63,697 nt of DNA from assembly GCA_945787295.1 (NCBI GenBank), contig CALZHQ010000021.1, positions 1-63,697 of the forward strand, given 5' to 3'. This document shows positions 1-7,008 of the stretch, in pieces (position 1 is the stretch's first letter; each line of letters opens with the position of its first letter). The DNA is from an uncultured Desulfuromonadales bacterium (lineage in GTDB: Bacteria > Desulfobacterota > Desulfuromonadia > Desulfuromonadales > Geopsychrobacteraceae). Made by a program: the position numbers and the translations under genes. The notes beneath the pieces are model-generated. The model saw only the letters and a program-made list of their open reading frames with translations, did no database searches and was not told the origin of the DNA.

Positions 1-14
1 TGAACCGTTGTACG
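1..14 (+). other. 3' end (R' core) of an integron attC site cut by the window edge
   Basis: The window opens inside an attC site: TGAACC precedes the R' core GTTGTAC (8-14), as in every later site of the array. The crossover point for the integron integrase is between G8 and T9. Bases 8-14 are the exact reverse complement of the R'' box GTACAAC at 296-302, which shows that 9-408 is one cassette. Confidence 0.75.
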
Positions 15-408
15 GCAAAAATTGAAAAAGCAATAAAGGCATAATTTGCCACATCCGAAAACACGGTGGTTGTCGAAACGATCTACTGGAAAAGAACTTT
101 CGCAGCAAAACCGAATTCAATTAAAGCAATTGGCCGAAGGCCAAAAAATCAAAATTGAAATTTGATCAAAAAATCAGAATCAAAGGCCAAAAAGCTCAAT
201 AAATTAAAAATCAAAAAAACAAAAAGAAAATAGAATCAAAGGCATTAAAACCACAATTAGTAAAATTGAAGCGGCATTGCTCAAAAATGAAAGCCGTACA
301 ACAACTTAATCAACCGGACGGAAAATACGTCTGTGCAAATTTGAAAAGCAAAATCTAAAATTGCGGTGGATCACGCAAGTTCGCGTCGCCGCCGGTTATC
401 ATGAACCG
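9..408 (+). other. integron gene cassette without a recognisable ORF
   Basis: This ~400 bp cassette starts TTGTAC and ends at the G of the next R' core. All three forward frames meet stops early and no ATG-led ORF of useful length is visible. The sequence is strongly A-rich, with a TTGGCC/GGCCAA hairpin near 130-145 and a repeated GAATCAAAGGC block near 177 and 232. It may be a decayed cassette, or one carrying a small RNA or promoter. Nothing else is visible here. Confidence 0.6.
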
Positions 409-414
409 TTATGT
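296..414 (+). repeat. attC recombination site 1
   Basis: R'' is GTACAAC (296-302) and R' is GTTATGT (408-414). The outer arms pair imperfectly: the reverse complement of the 3' arm (CCGCCGG...GAACCGTT) aligns with the 5' arm (AACAACTTAATCA...CCGGACGG). One extra A in CCGGACGG versus CCGGCGG fits an extrahelical base. A conserved centre (AAGCAAAATCTAAAATTGCG) recurs at each site. Folded single-strand attC is the integrase substrate. Confidence 0.88.
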
Positions 415-421
415 GGCAAAA

Positions 422-859
422 ATGAATATTGAAGAGCTGAAAAATAAAGCCGAACGTGGGAGCACGGTTGCTCAAGGTAGTCTTGGAGCAATGTACCTTC
501 ACGGATTCGAAGTAGAAATTAACTACGAAGAAGCATTTCGGCTTTTGACCCTCGCAGCAGAAAAAGGGGCAGCTCGTTCACTTTGGAACCTCGGCACAAT
601 GTACGAAAAAGGTCTTGGAACAAAACAAGACTTATCAAAAGCAAGAAAACTATACTTACGTGCCGCAGAGCGTGGTGAAGCTTTAGCGGGTGTATATCAC
701 GCTCGAATGTGTGTTAAGGGAATTGGCGGTCCAGTAGACAAAGAAACGGCATTGCGTGGGTATCGCTTGGCGGCGAAACAAGCAACTCAAATTGAACCGT
801 GCGAAGAAATTACTGAAGCATTGCAGTACATTGAGCAGTACGATCAAAAAGCCACATAA
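422..859 (+). CDS. Sel1-repeat protein, cassette-borne
   Basis: About 145 residues carrying roughly three Sel1-like (SLR, TPR-related) repeats, with the motifs LGAMYLHG, LGTMYEKGLG and RMCVKGIGG at ~36-40 residue spacing. Sel1 repeats form alpha-solenoids that mediate protein-protein contacts; no enzymatic domain is present and no signal peptide is seen, so a cytoplasmic adaptor is likely. An in-frame ATG at 401 lies inside the upstream attC; ATG 422 is preferred because the cassette itself begins at 409. The stop codon TAA (857-859) is embedded in the R'' box of its own attC, typical of compact cassettes. No promoter is visible; expression would depend on an upstream Pc promoter. Confidence 0.8.
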   Translation: MNIEELKNKAERGSTVAQGSLGAMYLHGFEVEINYEEAFRLLTLAAEKGAARSLWNLGTMYEKGLGTKQDLSKARKLYLRAAERGEALAGVYHARMCVKGIGGPVDKETALRGYRLAAKQATQIEPCEEITEALQYIEQYDQKAT

Positions 860-967
860 CAACTTAATCAACCGGACGGAAAATACGTCTGTGCACAATT
901 GAAAAGCAAAATCTAAAATTGCGGTGGTGCTCGAACAGTTCGTCGCCGCCGGTTATCACCAACCGTT
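854..967 (+). repeat. attC site 2, interrupted by the IS element
   Basis: R'' ACATAAC (854-860) is the exact reverse complement of GTTATGT (408-414), which opens the same cassette. The central part and 3' arm are intact to CCGTT (963-967), where the IS begins. The rest of the R' core resumes after the IS as GTTAGGC (2732-2738), so the insertion point is the recombination core itself. Confidence 0.85.
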
Positions 968-2731
968 GAGGATGTAGGAAAACCCCTAAATATGTTAAAA
1001 TGCGGGCAGTTTTTGGGATGAATTTCTGGGAGGGAATATGCCCCGCTTTATCGATTACGACTACAAACAGACCGTACTTTTGCCGGTGGCCTTTGAGAAC
1101 CAGATTCTCCCCGGCACCTTCGAGCACACCCTTCACTACCTGGTCGATAATGATCTCGACCTGAGTATCTTCGATTCCAAGTACAAAAACGATGACAACG
1201 GGCGCCCGGCCTACGATCCGGCGATTCTGCTGAAGATCGTGCTGCTCGCCTATTCGCGGGGTATCACCCAAAGCCGCAAGATAGAAGCCCTGTGCCGCGA
1301 GAACGTGGTCTTCATGGCAATCTCGGCCGACAGTCGGCCCCACTTCACCACTATCGCCGACTTCATCTCCGGATCCCCCAAGCAGATCACCGCACTGTTT
1401 CGCCAGGTGCTGTTGACCTGCGGCAGGATGGGGCTTTTGGGGCGAGAGATGTTCGCTGTCGATGGGTGCAAGATGCCATCGAACGCGTCCAAGGAATGGA
1501 GTGGGACAAAGCAGAACCTGCGCAAGAAGGCGGACAAGATCGACCGGGCCGTGCGTTATCTGCTAAAGCGGCACCGAGAAGAGGACCGTCAGGATACTCC
1601 GGAACCCTCGCGCCGGCAGCGTGAGGAGCAGCAGGTTGAGAAACTGCAGGCCGCCAGCCGCAAGATCAAAGATTTCCTGAACGAGAACGAAGAACGGATC
1701 GGGCGTAGCGGTAAAGAAGTGCAGAGCAACATCACCGACAACGACAGCGCCAAGATGAAGACCAGCCACGGCGTGATTCAAGGCTACACCGGCGTCGCCG
1801 CGGTCGATGCCAAACATCAGGTGGTGGTCCACGCCGAAGCCTTCGGCACCGGGGATGAACACGGCCTGCTTGAGCCGGTGCTCGACGGCATCAAAGAGAA
1901 TCTCGCTGACGAGAATGTCCTGAAATGCTCCCAGGTACTGGCCGACAGTGGCTTTCACAGCACCACAACCCTGACCCACCTCGAAGATAAAGGGATCGAC
2001 GCCTATATCGCCGACAATCGCTTCCGCTCTCGCGACCCGCGCTTCGCCGACGCATCACGCCACAAGGCGAATGAACCAGTCCGGCCCAAGGCCATCAAGA
2101 AGCACTTTGTGGTCGAAGACTTCACCGTCGACACCAAGAGGAAAACCTGCCGCTGCCCAGCGGGAAAGTTCCTGTGGCTCAAGTGCGAGCGGGCTAAAAT
2201 CCGCGATACCATCTATATGCAGTTCATGGGTCACCAGGCCGCCTGTGCCGCCTGCGCGCTACGTGGCCAATGCCTGCGTTCGGTCAAGCAAAAAGGCGCC
2301 CGACAGGTCAATATCCCGCTGGAGGTTCTGCCAACGCCGGAAAACGGACCGCTCGCCCGCATGAAAGAGAAAATTGACTCGACTCTTGGTCGCCACATTT
2401 ACAGTCGGCGCCTGGGGATCGTCGAACCGGTCTTCGGTCACTTGCGCGAGAACCTCGGTCTCCGTAGGTTCAGCCTGCGTGGACAGGTGAAGGTTGATAG
2501 CCAATGGAAGCTGATGACGATGCTGCACAACCTGACCAAGATCCATCGCTACGGTTTAGCGATATAAAACAGCCCAAAGGGGGGCAAGGTCGGACAAGGG
2601 GTGTTATGTTAACAAGAAAAACACCCTTTCGGCCCACACATAAAGGAAATCGGTTTGGCAGGAATTAACATCTGAAAAAGCTACGGCAAGGCAGAGGGGC
2701 GTTGCTGAAAATCGGTTTTTTCTACAGACTC
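968..2731 (+). mobile_element. IS1182-family insertion sequence inserted in an attC core
   Basis: The element is about 1764 bp. Its left end GAGGATGTAGGAAAACCC (968-985) and the reverse complement of its right end (2714-2731, ending CTACAGACTC) match at 14 of 18 positions, giving imperfect terminal inverted repeats. The flanks are CCGTT on the left and GTTAGGC on the right, so the target duplication is GTT, or CGTT if the end is placed one base earlier. One transposase gene fills it. A hairpin (around 2595-2629, GGGGTGTT/AACACCC) lies between the transposase and the right end. Confidence 0.85.
1038..2567 (+). CDS. IS1182-family transposase
   Basis: This 509-residue DDE transposase catalyses movement of the surrounding IS. 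The N-terminal third has the DUF772-type region (YDPAILLKIVLLAYSRGI near residues 55-72). FAVDGCKMPSNASKEWSG (~residues 139-157) follows and carries the first catalytic Asp in VDG. LADSGFHS (~300) holds the second Asp, and the C-terminal block EPVFGHLRENLGLRRFSLRG holds the Glu. A Cys cluster (CRCPAG, CAACALRGQC) near residues 375-415 is usual for the family. It starts at ATG 1038 behind a GGGAGGG ribosome site. The reading frame is full length and looks active. Confidence 0.93.
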   Translation: MPRFIDYDYKQTVLLPVAFENQILPGTFEHTLHYLVDNDLDLSIFDSKYKNDDNGRPAYDPAILLKIVLLAYSRGITQSRKIEALCRENVVFMAISADSRPHFTTIADFISGSPKQITALFRQVLLTCGRMGLLGREMFAVDGCKMPSNASKEWSGTKQNLRKKADKIDRAVRYLLKRHREEDRQDTPEPSRRQREEQQVEKLQAASRKIKDFLNENEERIGRSGKEVQSNITDNDSAKMKTSHGVIQGYTGVAAVDAKHQVVVHAEAFGTGDEHGLLEPVLDGIKENLADENVLKCSQVLADSGFHSTTTLTHLEDKGIDAYIADNRFRSRDPRFADASRHKANEPVRPKAIKKHFVVEDFTVDTKRKTCRCPAGKFLWLKCERAKIRDTIYMQFMGHQAACAACALRGQCLRSVKQKGARQVNIPLEVLPTPENGPLARMKEKIDSTLGRHIYSRRLGIVEPVFGHLRENLGLRRFSLRGQVKVDSQWKLMTMLHNLTKIHRYGLAI

Positions 2732-2746
2732 GTTAGGCTTCGGAAA

Positions 2747-3094
2747 ATGAACAAATTCCTTCGCATAGTCACTGTTTTTATTGAAATCTATGTCTTAGGG
2801 AATGCAATTTTGATGGCTTTTTTGATAAGTGTATGGATGGAAAGTGATTCATTTGCCTATTCTGCGACTGAGATAGACTGGTGGATAGAAGCAGGGAAAA
2901 GATTTGTAATTACTTCTGGATTGGCTTTCGCGTTAGCTTGTCTAGTGTGGTTAGTAAATAAACCTCTGCTAAAACGGTTAGGTTTCAAGAATGAATCTCT
3001 TCCAGCAATAACTGCCAGTGTCTTTGGGGGAAGTTTGTGTATAGCCAGCCTGATAGGAGCCATTGCATTTGCTATTACAAAGCCATTCATGTAA
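2747..3094 (+). CDS. small membrane protein, cassette-borne
   Basis: A 115-residue protein of unknown family. Hydrophobic stretches near residues 5-27, 50-68 and 88-112 suggest three membrane helices, with a charged loop between the second and third. ATG 2747 is chosen because the cassette begins at 2733 (TTAGGC); a longer reading from 2702 would run out of the IS right end. The gene is followed within 3 bases by the R'' of its own attC. Codon use is A/T-rich compared with the chromosome to the right, as for the other cassettes. I do not recognise the family. Confidence 0.65.
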   Translation: MNKFLRIVTVFIEIYVLGNAILMAFLISVWMESDSFAYSATEIDWWIEAGKRFVITSGLAFALACLVWLVNKPLLKRLGFKNESLPAITASVFGGSLCIASLIGAIAFAITKPFM

Positions 3095-3097
3095 ATG

Positions 3098-3201
3098 GCC
3101 TAACAACTCAATCAACGCGGACGGAGGACCTTTAAATTTTAAGCCAAATATCGGTGGTGACCGAAGCTTCGCGTCGCCGCCTTTATCATGAACCGTAAGC
3201 A
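3098..3201 (+). repeat. attC site 3
   Basis: R'' GCCTAAC (3098-3104) is the exact reverse complement of GTTAGGC (2732-2738), so the cassette between them is intact although the IS now abuts its start. The site is ~104 bp. The R' core reads GTAAGCA (3195-3201), one mismatch from the GTTAGCA expected from the next R''. Confidence 0.82.
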
Positions 3202-3230
3202 GTCAACTATTAAATAAAAGGAGCAAATCC

Positions 3231-3617
3231 ATGAACCAAGAAAAAAAACTCAGGTATTTGAAATTTGCTCTCTATATTTTTGGCGTTATTTTCATTCTTG
3301 GTGTTCCTGCAATGATGATGTGGATATGGCCTTCAGGGTGGAGTTGGACGCCTTCACAACCAGAATACGAACAGATGATAATGGGCATTTACATAACACT
3401 GGGAATATTTTTGGTTCGCGCTGCAAAAGATCCATTGGACAACGCAAGTCTTATATGGTTCACGATCTGGTCGAGCATTGTCCATGCTGGAATCATGCTA
3501 ATTCAAGCTATCATTGATAATACGGAGAGGGCGAACCTATTAGGGGATATCCCAGCATTATTTCTTGTGGCATTAGTCCTCTGGTATCTCATGCCCAAAA
3601 GAGAACAAACACAGTAA
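3231..3617 (+). CDS. four-helix membrane protein (possibly DUF6632-like), cassette-borne
   Basis: A 128-residue integral membrane protein with hydrophobic segments near 12-32, 47-62, 70-92 and 102-120. The motif WPSGWSWTPSQPEYEQM between the first two helices and the AAKDPLDNASLIWFTIWSS segment recall the DUF6632 family, but this is recognition by eye. A strong AAGGAG ribosome site sits 9 bases before ATG 3231. A downstream attC follows within 6 bases of the stop. Its function is unknown. Confidence 0.7.
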   Translation: MNQEKKLRYLKFALYIFGVIFILGVPAMMMWIWPSGWSWTPSQPEYEQMIMGIYITLGIFLVRAAKDPLDNASLIWFTIWSSIVHAGIMLIQAIIDNTERANLLGDIPALFLVALVLWYLMPKREQTQ

Positions 3618-3622
3618 AAAAC

Positions 3623-3724
3623 TGCTAACAAGCTAATCAACCGGACGGAAAACACTTCTGTTTTTAGTCAAAAGGCAAAATCTAAAATTGCGGTGGTTGG
3701 CAAGCAGTTCGCCGCCGCAGGTTC
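3623..3724 (+). repeat. attC site 4, 3' end deleted
   Basis: R'' TGCTAAC (3623-3629) and the conserved centre are present, and the 3' arm can be read to GCCGCCGCAGGTT. It then breaks directly into transposase coding sequence at 3725. The R' core is recovered as GTTGATG at 4082-4088 after the decayed IS, parallel to the layout of site 2. Confidence 0.75.
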
Positions 3725-3916
3725 GACGCAACGCTGGGTCGCCACAATGACTGCATGCGCCTGGGGATCGTCGAACCGGTCTTCGGCCACATTAACGATG
3801 CCATTGGCATCAAAAGGTTCACCTTGCGTAGCATGTAAAAGGGCAACGGGCAGTGGAATTTGATGAACATGCTGCACAATTTGACCAAAATCTACAGATG
3901 TGGCATGGCGACATAG
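3725..3916 (+). pseudogene. C-terminal remnant of an IS1182-family transposase
   Basis: Reading from 3725 gives DATLGRHNDCMRLGIVEPVF and then GHINDAIGIKRFTLRS, followed by an internal TAA, QWNLMNMLHNLTKI and a terminal TAG (3914-3916). This aligns with the last ~63 residues of the intact transposase at 1038-2567 (DSTLGRHIYSRRLGIVEPVF ... MLHNLTKIHRYG) but differs at many positions, so it is a separate relative and not a copy. The first ~440 codons are gone and one internal stop is present. Confidence 0.85.
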
Positions 3917-4081
3917 ACGAAAAAGGCAAAAAAGTAGTAAATAAGACGAGAATATCGACTTCTACAAGTGGAGAGGCGGTTATCGCTGGGGCGAGGTATT
4001 GGTGGTGGTCAGTCGCCCCGACTTAAAAAAACATCATCTGGCCAGGAAACAGCTCTCTTGAGAGCTATATTCTGCAGGCTC
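3725..4081 (+). mobile_element. decayed IS1182-like element, right half end only
   Basis: The remnant contains the transposase C-terminus and ~165 bp of non-coding right end. Its terminus CTGCAGGCTC (4072-4081) resembles the CTACAGACTC terminus of the intact IS and is likewise followed at once by GTT of an attC R' core (4082-4088). The left end and most of the transposase have been deleted into attC site 4. Confidence 0.72.
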
Positions 4082-4108
4082 GTTGATGTCGGAGAGACGA
4101 TTAACTGG

Positions 4109-4348
4109 ATGAAGCATAAAATGTTTATTCTAGTCTGGCTTGCATTACTGTCGTTCTGCTCCACGATTGTCGGGGTCTTAGCTTTGCTGGAGTATGCAAA
4201 TGCAGAGGTGATATTTTGGGATAGCAGTCCAATCGAAAGTAAGACGGGAAAAATTGCGTGGATCGTAATTTCCGCAACGTGCTTGATCATCTCCCTGAGG
4301 TTGATCATCAGAGGGTACCGGAGAAAAAACAATCTTTCGCCCCCCTAA
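4109..4348 (+). CDS. small two-helix membrane protein, cassette-borne
   Basis: A 79-residue protein with hydrophobic segments at about 5-26 and 48-66 and a basic C-terminus (RGYRRKNN). ATG 4109 is chosen because the cassette boundary is at 4083 and the longer frame from 3968 runs through IS-derived sequence. The stop TAA (4346-4348) lies inside the R'' box CCCTAAC of the following attC. I do not recognise the family. The cassette start (TTGATG) does not complement its R'' (CCCTAAC), so the junction may have been rearranged by the IS. Confidence 0.5.
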   Translation: MKHKMFILVWLALLSFCSTIVGVLALLEYANAEVIFWDSSPIESKTGKIAWIVISATCLIISLRLIIRGYRRKNNLSPP

Positions 4349-4461
4349 CAAACTAATGCGGATGGAAATACGGCTGCGCAAAACTGATAAGCAAAATCTA
4401 AAATTGCGGTGGTGTTCGAGCAGTTCATCGCCGGCGGTTAGAATCCTGAACCATATTGTCC
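4343..4461 (+). repeat. attC site 5
   Basis: R'' CCCTAAC (4343-4349), the conserved centre GCAAAATCTAAAATTGCGG and the 3' arm CGCCGGCGGTTAG are visible. The R' core is degenerate: ATTGTCC (4455-4461) instead of GTTRRRY. It still matches the reverse complement of the next R'' (TGACAAC) at five of seven positions. Confidence 0.65.
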
Positions 4462-4475
4462 AGGCGCACAAAACA

Positions 4476-4832
4476 ATGAAAACAGTAATCATACTCTTCA
4501 GCTTTATGATCCTTAGCATTACGTCAACGTTTGCCTCTCAGCATCCGTTTTTCGAAATTAGCAATTCAGAAAAAAGAGCATACGTAGCAAATGCATTAAA
4601 AATTAATATTGGCGATTCATATAGAAAAGTTAGAACTACCCTGGGTGCTCCAACTCGTGAAACCCCAATTACACAAAAAAACACACCCGGAAATATAGGC
4701 AAAAAAATTGAATATTATGCGGTCATCTGGAAAGAAAACATCGTCAATGAATTAAAAGACGAGTACATCATGATCGTGTTAAATGAAAAAGGACTTGTCG
4801 CTAAAATCCATATAAAAGTATCTATCACCTAA
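4476..4832 (+). CDS. secreted SmpA/BamE-like small protein, cassette-borne
   Basis: A 118-residue protein with an N-terminal signal peptide (MKTVIILFSFMILSITSTFA, cleavage after ~20). The mature part has IGDSYRKVRTTLGAPTRE near residues 45-62, the pattern seen in SmpA/OmlA/BamE-fold domains, followed by beta-rich sequence ending EKGLVAKIHIKV. It would be exported to the periplasm; no lipobox Cys is seen. ATG 4476 is the first Met after the attC core at 4455-4461. The SmpA/BamE fold assignment is inference from one motif, and no partner is suggested by neighbours. Confidence 0.65.
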   Translation: MKTVIILFSFMILSITSTFASQHPFFEISNSEKRAYVANALKINIGDSYRKVRTTLGAPTRETPITQKNTPGNIGKKIEYYAVIWKENIVNELKDEYIMIVLNEKGLVAKIHIKVSIT

Positions 4833-4941
4833 TGACAACACCTAACCGAAAAATATGTCTGTGATAAATTAAAAAGCAAAATCTAAATTGCGGCGGGTCA
4901 AGCAAGTTCGTGTCGTCGCCGTTTATCTTGAACCGTTAAGC
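4833..4941 (+). repeat. attC site 6
   Basis: R'' TGACAAC (4833-4839), conserved centre (AAGCAAAATCTAAATTGCGG) and 3' arm (GTCGCCGTTTATCTTGAACC) lead to a perfect consensus R' core GTTAAGC (4935-4941). The site is ~109 bp. Confidence 0.82.
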
Positions 4942-4947
4942 GTTAAA

Positions 4948-5277
4948 ATGAAGATATTTATCTTAATCATACTTCTGATGGTGCCATTTAGCTCGACTGC
5001 TGAGGAATGCGAGATCAGTGGAAAAGCAATTCTGTGGGCATACGACGCGTGTTTTTGGGAGTACGAGACGGACGATTCTATTCATCCCGGGGTCATTGAT
5101 TGCGTTAACGAAGGACAGAAGCTGATAGAAAAAACTGGCACATGTGAAGCTAAGCGCATCCTTAAGGCGCGCATCTGCGCTCTGGCAGAGGAATGGAAAA
5201 CAGAAGGCATTGACCCGAAAACATGCATGTCACAAGACAGGCCTCTCGGCCCATCAGTGAGAGATGGTGGGATTTGA
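4948..5277 (+). CDS. secreted Cys-containing protein, cassette-borne
   Basis: A 109-residue protein with a signal peptide (MKIFILIILLMVPFSSTAEE, predicted cleavage after STA). The mature region has Cys residues in ECEI, DACFWEYE, DCVNEG, TCEAKR, ICALAEEW and TCMS, suggesting a disulfide-bonded periplasmic or extracellular protein. ATG 4948 is chosen because it lies 12 bases after the start of the cassette at 4936; the longer frame from 4888 lies within attC. I do not recognise the family. Confidence 0.68.
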   Translation: MKIFILIILLMVPFSSTAEECEISGKAILWAYDACFWEYETDDSIHPGVIDCVNEGQKLIEKTGTCEAKRILKARICALAEEWKTEGIDPKTCMSQDRPLGPSVRDGGI

Positions 5278-5281
5278 AGAT

Positions 5282-5402
5282 GCTTATCCATTGAATCAAC
5301 GTGGACGGAGAAAACGGCTGTGCTAAAGTGAAAAGCAAAAATCTAAAATTGCGGTGCTGAACGAATCTTTGCGTCGTCGCCGCTTATCCTAAACCGTTTA
5401 TG
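5282..5402 (+). repeat. attC site 7, last clear site of the array
   Basis: R'' GCTTATC (5282-5288) differs by one base from the reverse complement (GCTTAAC) of the R' that opens its own cassette. The centre (AAGCAAAAATCTAAAATTGCG) and 3' arm are present, and the R' core is GTTTATG (5396-5402). No matching R'' (CATAAAC) is seen downstream, so the array decays from here. Confidence 0.75.
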
Positions 5403-5463
5403 TAGCAAGATGTACGGGGGAGTGACATGAGGTTCGAATGTATGGTGCGGTTGGGAGGGCTTC

Positions 5464-5937
5464 ATGTCGGAATTTATCCATAAGTCGGAAATAGCGGCTT
5501 TGAAACAATCCAACGCCGAACTTAACAACGTGATTTTGAACCTAAAAACCGAACGATATGACCTAAGTTGTGAAATCGAACGTCTCAGGAAAGAGAATCC
5601 GGACGACTTAAAGCAATTAAAAGAGAGAGTCACTGAGTACGAGCATCGCGAGGCAGAATTAAAAAAACGCATATCGTTAATATCCAAGGAAGCGAAAAAC
5701 AACAATAAAAAACATATGGTTGTCAAACAATTACTTTCCGCCTTGCCCGTGGAAGATGCCGCCACGGTGGAAGCTGCGATTGAGCAGTGCTACAAAAAAA
5801 GAGAAGGGCCGAAAATTATAGTCGCCTTCCTTTTTGGAGTCTTGGTCGCATTGGGTTTCTGGTTGATTACTATTTATTTAGAGAATGACAAGTTCTACGA
5901 CACAATCATCGAACATATTAACAAGGTCGTAAAATAG
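5464..5937 (+). CDS. coiled-coil protein with C-terminal membrane anchor
   Basis: A 157-residue protein. Residues ~7-85 are rich in heptad-like Leu/Ile with many Glu and Lys and probably form a long coiled coil. A hydrophobic segment near 117-137 (ALGFWLITIYL) is a single C-terminal membrane anchor followed by a short polar tail, so the coiled coil would face the cytoplasm. A GGGAGGG ribosome site precedes ATG 5464. It lies just beyond the last good attC and is probably a cassette gene. The function is unknown. Confidence 0.68.
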   Translation: MSEFIHKSEIAALKQSNAELNNVILNLKTERYDLSCEIERLRKENPDDLKQLKERVTEYEHREAELKKRISLISKEAKNNNKKHMVVKQLLSALPVEDAATVEAAIEQCYKKREGPKIIVAFLFGVLVALGFWLITIYLENDKFYDTIIEHINKVVK

Positions 5938-5989
5938 GTTGGCTATTCTTCGAGTTATTGGAATTGTATCTCCTCAGCTATTAGTTTTA

Positions 5990-6062
5990 CAGTTTTTTTG
6001 ATCTATTTTAGCAAAATTAAAAAGCAAAAAAACAGCATCTAAACTTTCGCAATCTTTAGGCT
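5990..6062 (+). other. possible degenerate attC remnant
   Basis: The stretch holds AAAATTAAAAAGCAAAAAAACAGCATCTAAAC, which loosely matches the conserved attC centre (AAAAGCAAAATCTAAAATTGC). No pairing R''/R' boxes can be recognised. It may mark an old cassette boundary between the genes at 5464 and 6068. Confidence 0.25.
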
Positions 6063-6067
6063 GTAAA

Positions 6068-6457
6068 ATGAAAAATTTAGTCATTTCACTTGTTGCCATA
6101 TCTCTAGGGATTGCCATTTTTATAGCAGGGGCGTTTTGGGGAACCCAGTATAAACACCTTCTTGACCCCCTCTGTCCCTCAAAGCCAATACTGTCGGTCA
6201 CCTCTCAAGATTTAACATCGGATAGGATAACCATAAGAAAAGGAACACTTGTCGCCCTGCGAGAGTGTGAGTACGCAGACAGGTTCAGCATCATGTTTTA
6301 TGCACCGAATAAATTAGAATCTCAATTGTTCGAGGTTTTTGTGCCGAAAACGGAAAAGGAAAAATCAGATCATCAAAAAAAGGGGCTCGCCATGGCCCAA
6401 TACGGTGTCGATCCAATTGACTCCGAGGCGATAAGCGAAGGACAGCCTGAAAAATAG
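6068..6457 (+). CDS. single-pass membrane or secreted protein, unknown
   Basis: A 129-residue protein with an N-terminal hydrophobic segment (LVISLVAISLGIAIFIAGAF, residues ~4-23) that is either an uncleaved anchor or a signal peptide. The remainder is soluble and mixed-charge, with a Lys/Glu-rich stretch near 95-105 (KTEKEKSDHQKK). No catalytic motif is recognised. It continues the run of small plus-strand genes and may be a further cassette whose attC has decayed. Confidence 0.6.
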   Translation: MKNLVISLVAISLGIAIFIAGAFWGTQYKHLLDPLCPSKPILSVTSQDLTSDRITIRKGTLVALRECEYADRFSIMFYAPNKLESQLFEVFVPKTEKEKSDHQKKGLAMAQYGVDPIDSEAISEGQPEK

Positions 6458-6560
6458 ACCGGGAGAGACTGGAAGCTGCGACTGCCTTTTGTGCAAAGTG
6501 TTATAGTCGCGTGACCTTCGTTTCTTCACCACCTCTTCTTAATGCTTAATAGACTTTTGT

Positions 6561-6914
6561 ATGGCAACCGAAGATAGCCGATATAGAAACAAGACACCTG
6601 GCCTTATAGCCCTATTAGCTACGATCAGCCTAGGCTCTGGCCTGTCGTTTCTTCTTGCCACGTATCTGCTGGATTTGTCTTCAGTCGGGATAGCATTACT
6701 GGCAGGCGCTGTTTCCAGTTTTTTAGGATTTACCGTCCTGGGTGAAAGTATCGGCGATGCACTTGTTTTTTCATTTATCCTTTTATTTCTGGCATTTCTC
6801 TTCCTCAAAATGGGGCCAGAAATAAGCGTCATCAGAACGGCTATCGTTCCGATAGCGACAGGGATCAGTGTTGGCAAATTAGTTCACGGCCTATGGAAAG
6901 AGCTATCGACCTAA
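6561..6914 (+). CDS. small integral membrane protein, unknown
   Basis: A 117-residue very hydrophobic protein with about four membrane helices (near 14-34, 38-58, 62-84 and 88-108). There is no signal of transporter or enzyme family. No convincing ribosome site precedes ATG 6561. It is the last of the small plus-strand genes before the chromosomal block, separated from the preceding gene by ~100 bp of ORF-free sequence. Cassette origin is possible but no attC is visible. Confidence 0.55.
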   Translation: MATEDSRYRNKTPGLIALLATISLGSGLSFLLATYLLDLSSVGIALLAGAVSSFLGFTVLGESIGDALVFSFILLFLAFLFLKMGPEISVIRTAIVPIATGISVGKLVHGLWKELST

Positions 6915-6949
6915 CCCAACTTGACAAAGAGTTACGACCAGACAACAAA

Positions 6950-6979
6950 CGGCCCAACCTGCGTCTGCAGATCGGGCCG
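6950..6979 (-). terminator. terminator of the dNMP kinase gene
   Basis: The inverted repeat CGGCCC...GGGCCG has extra pairing inside (CTGCGTCTGCAG) and is followed on the minus strand by TTTGTTG. It lies 30 bases beyond the end of the minus-strand kinase gene. The T run is weak. Confidence 0.55.
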
Positions 6980-7008
6980 CCCTATTAGCAATGATTCTCT
7001 CAAAAGAC

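Noticed and set aside
296..5402. CRISPR array or REP elements as an explanation of the repeats
   Set aside because: Repeats are ~110 bp, imperfect, flank ORFs and show attC pairing rules; no uniform short spacers are present.
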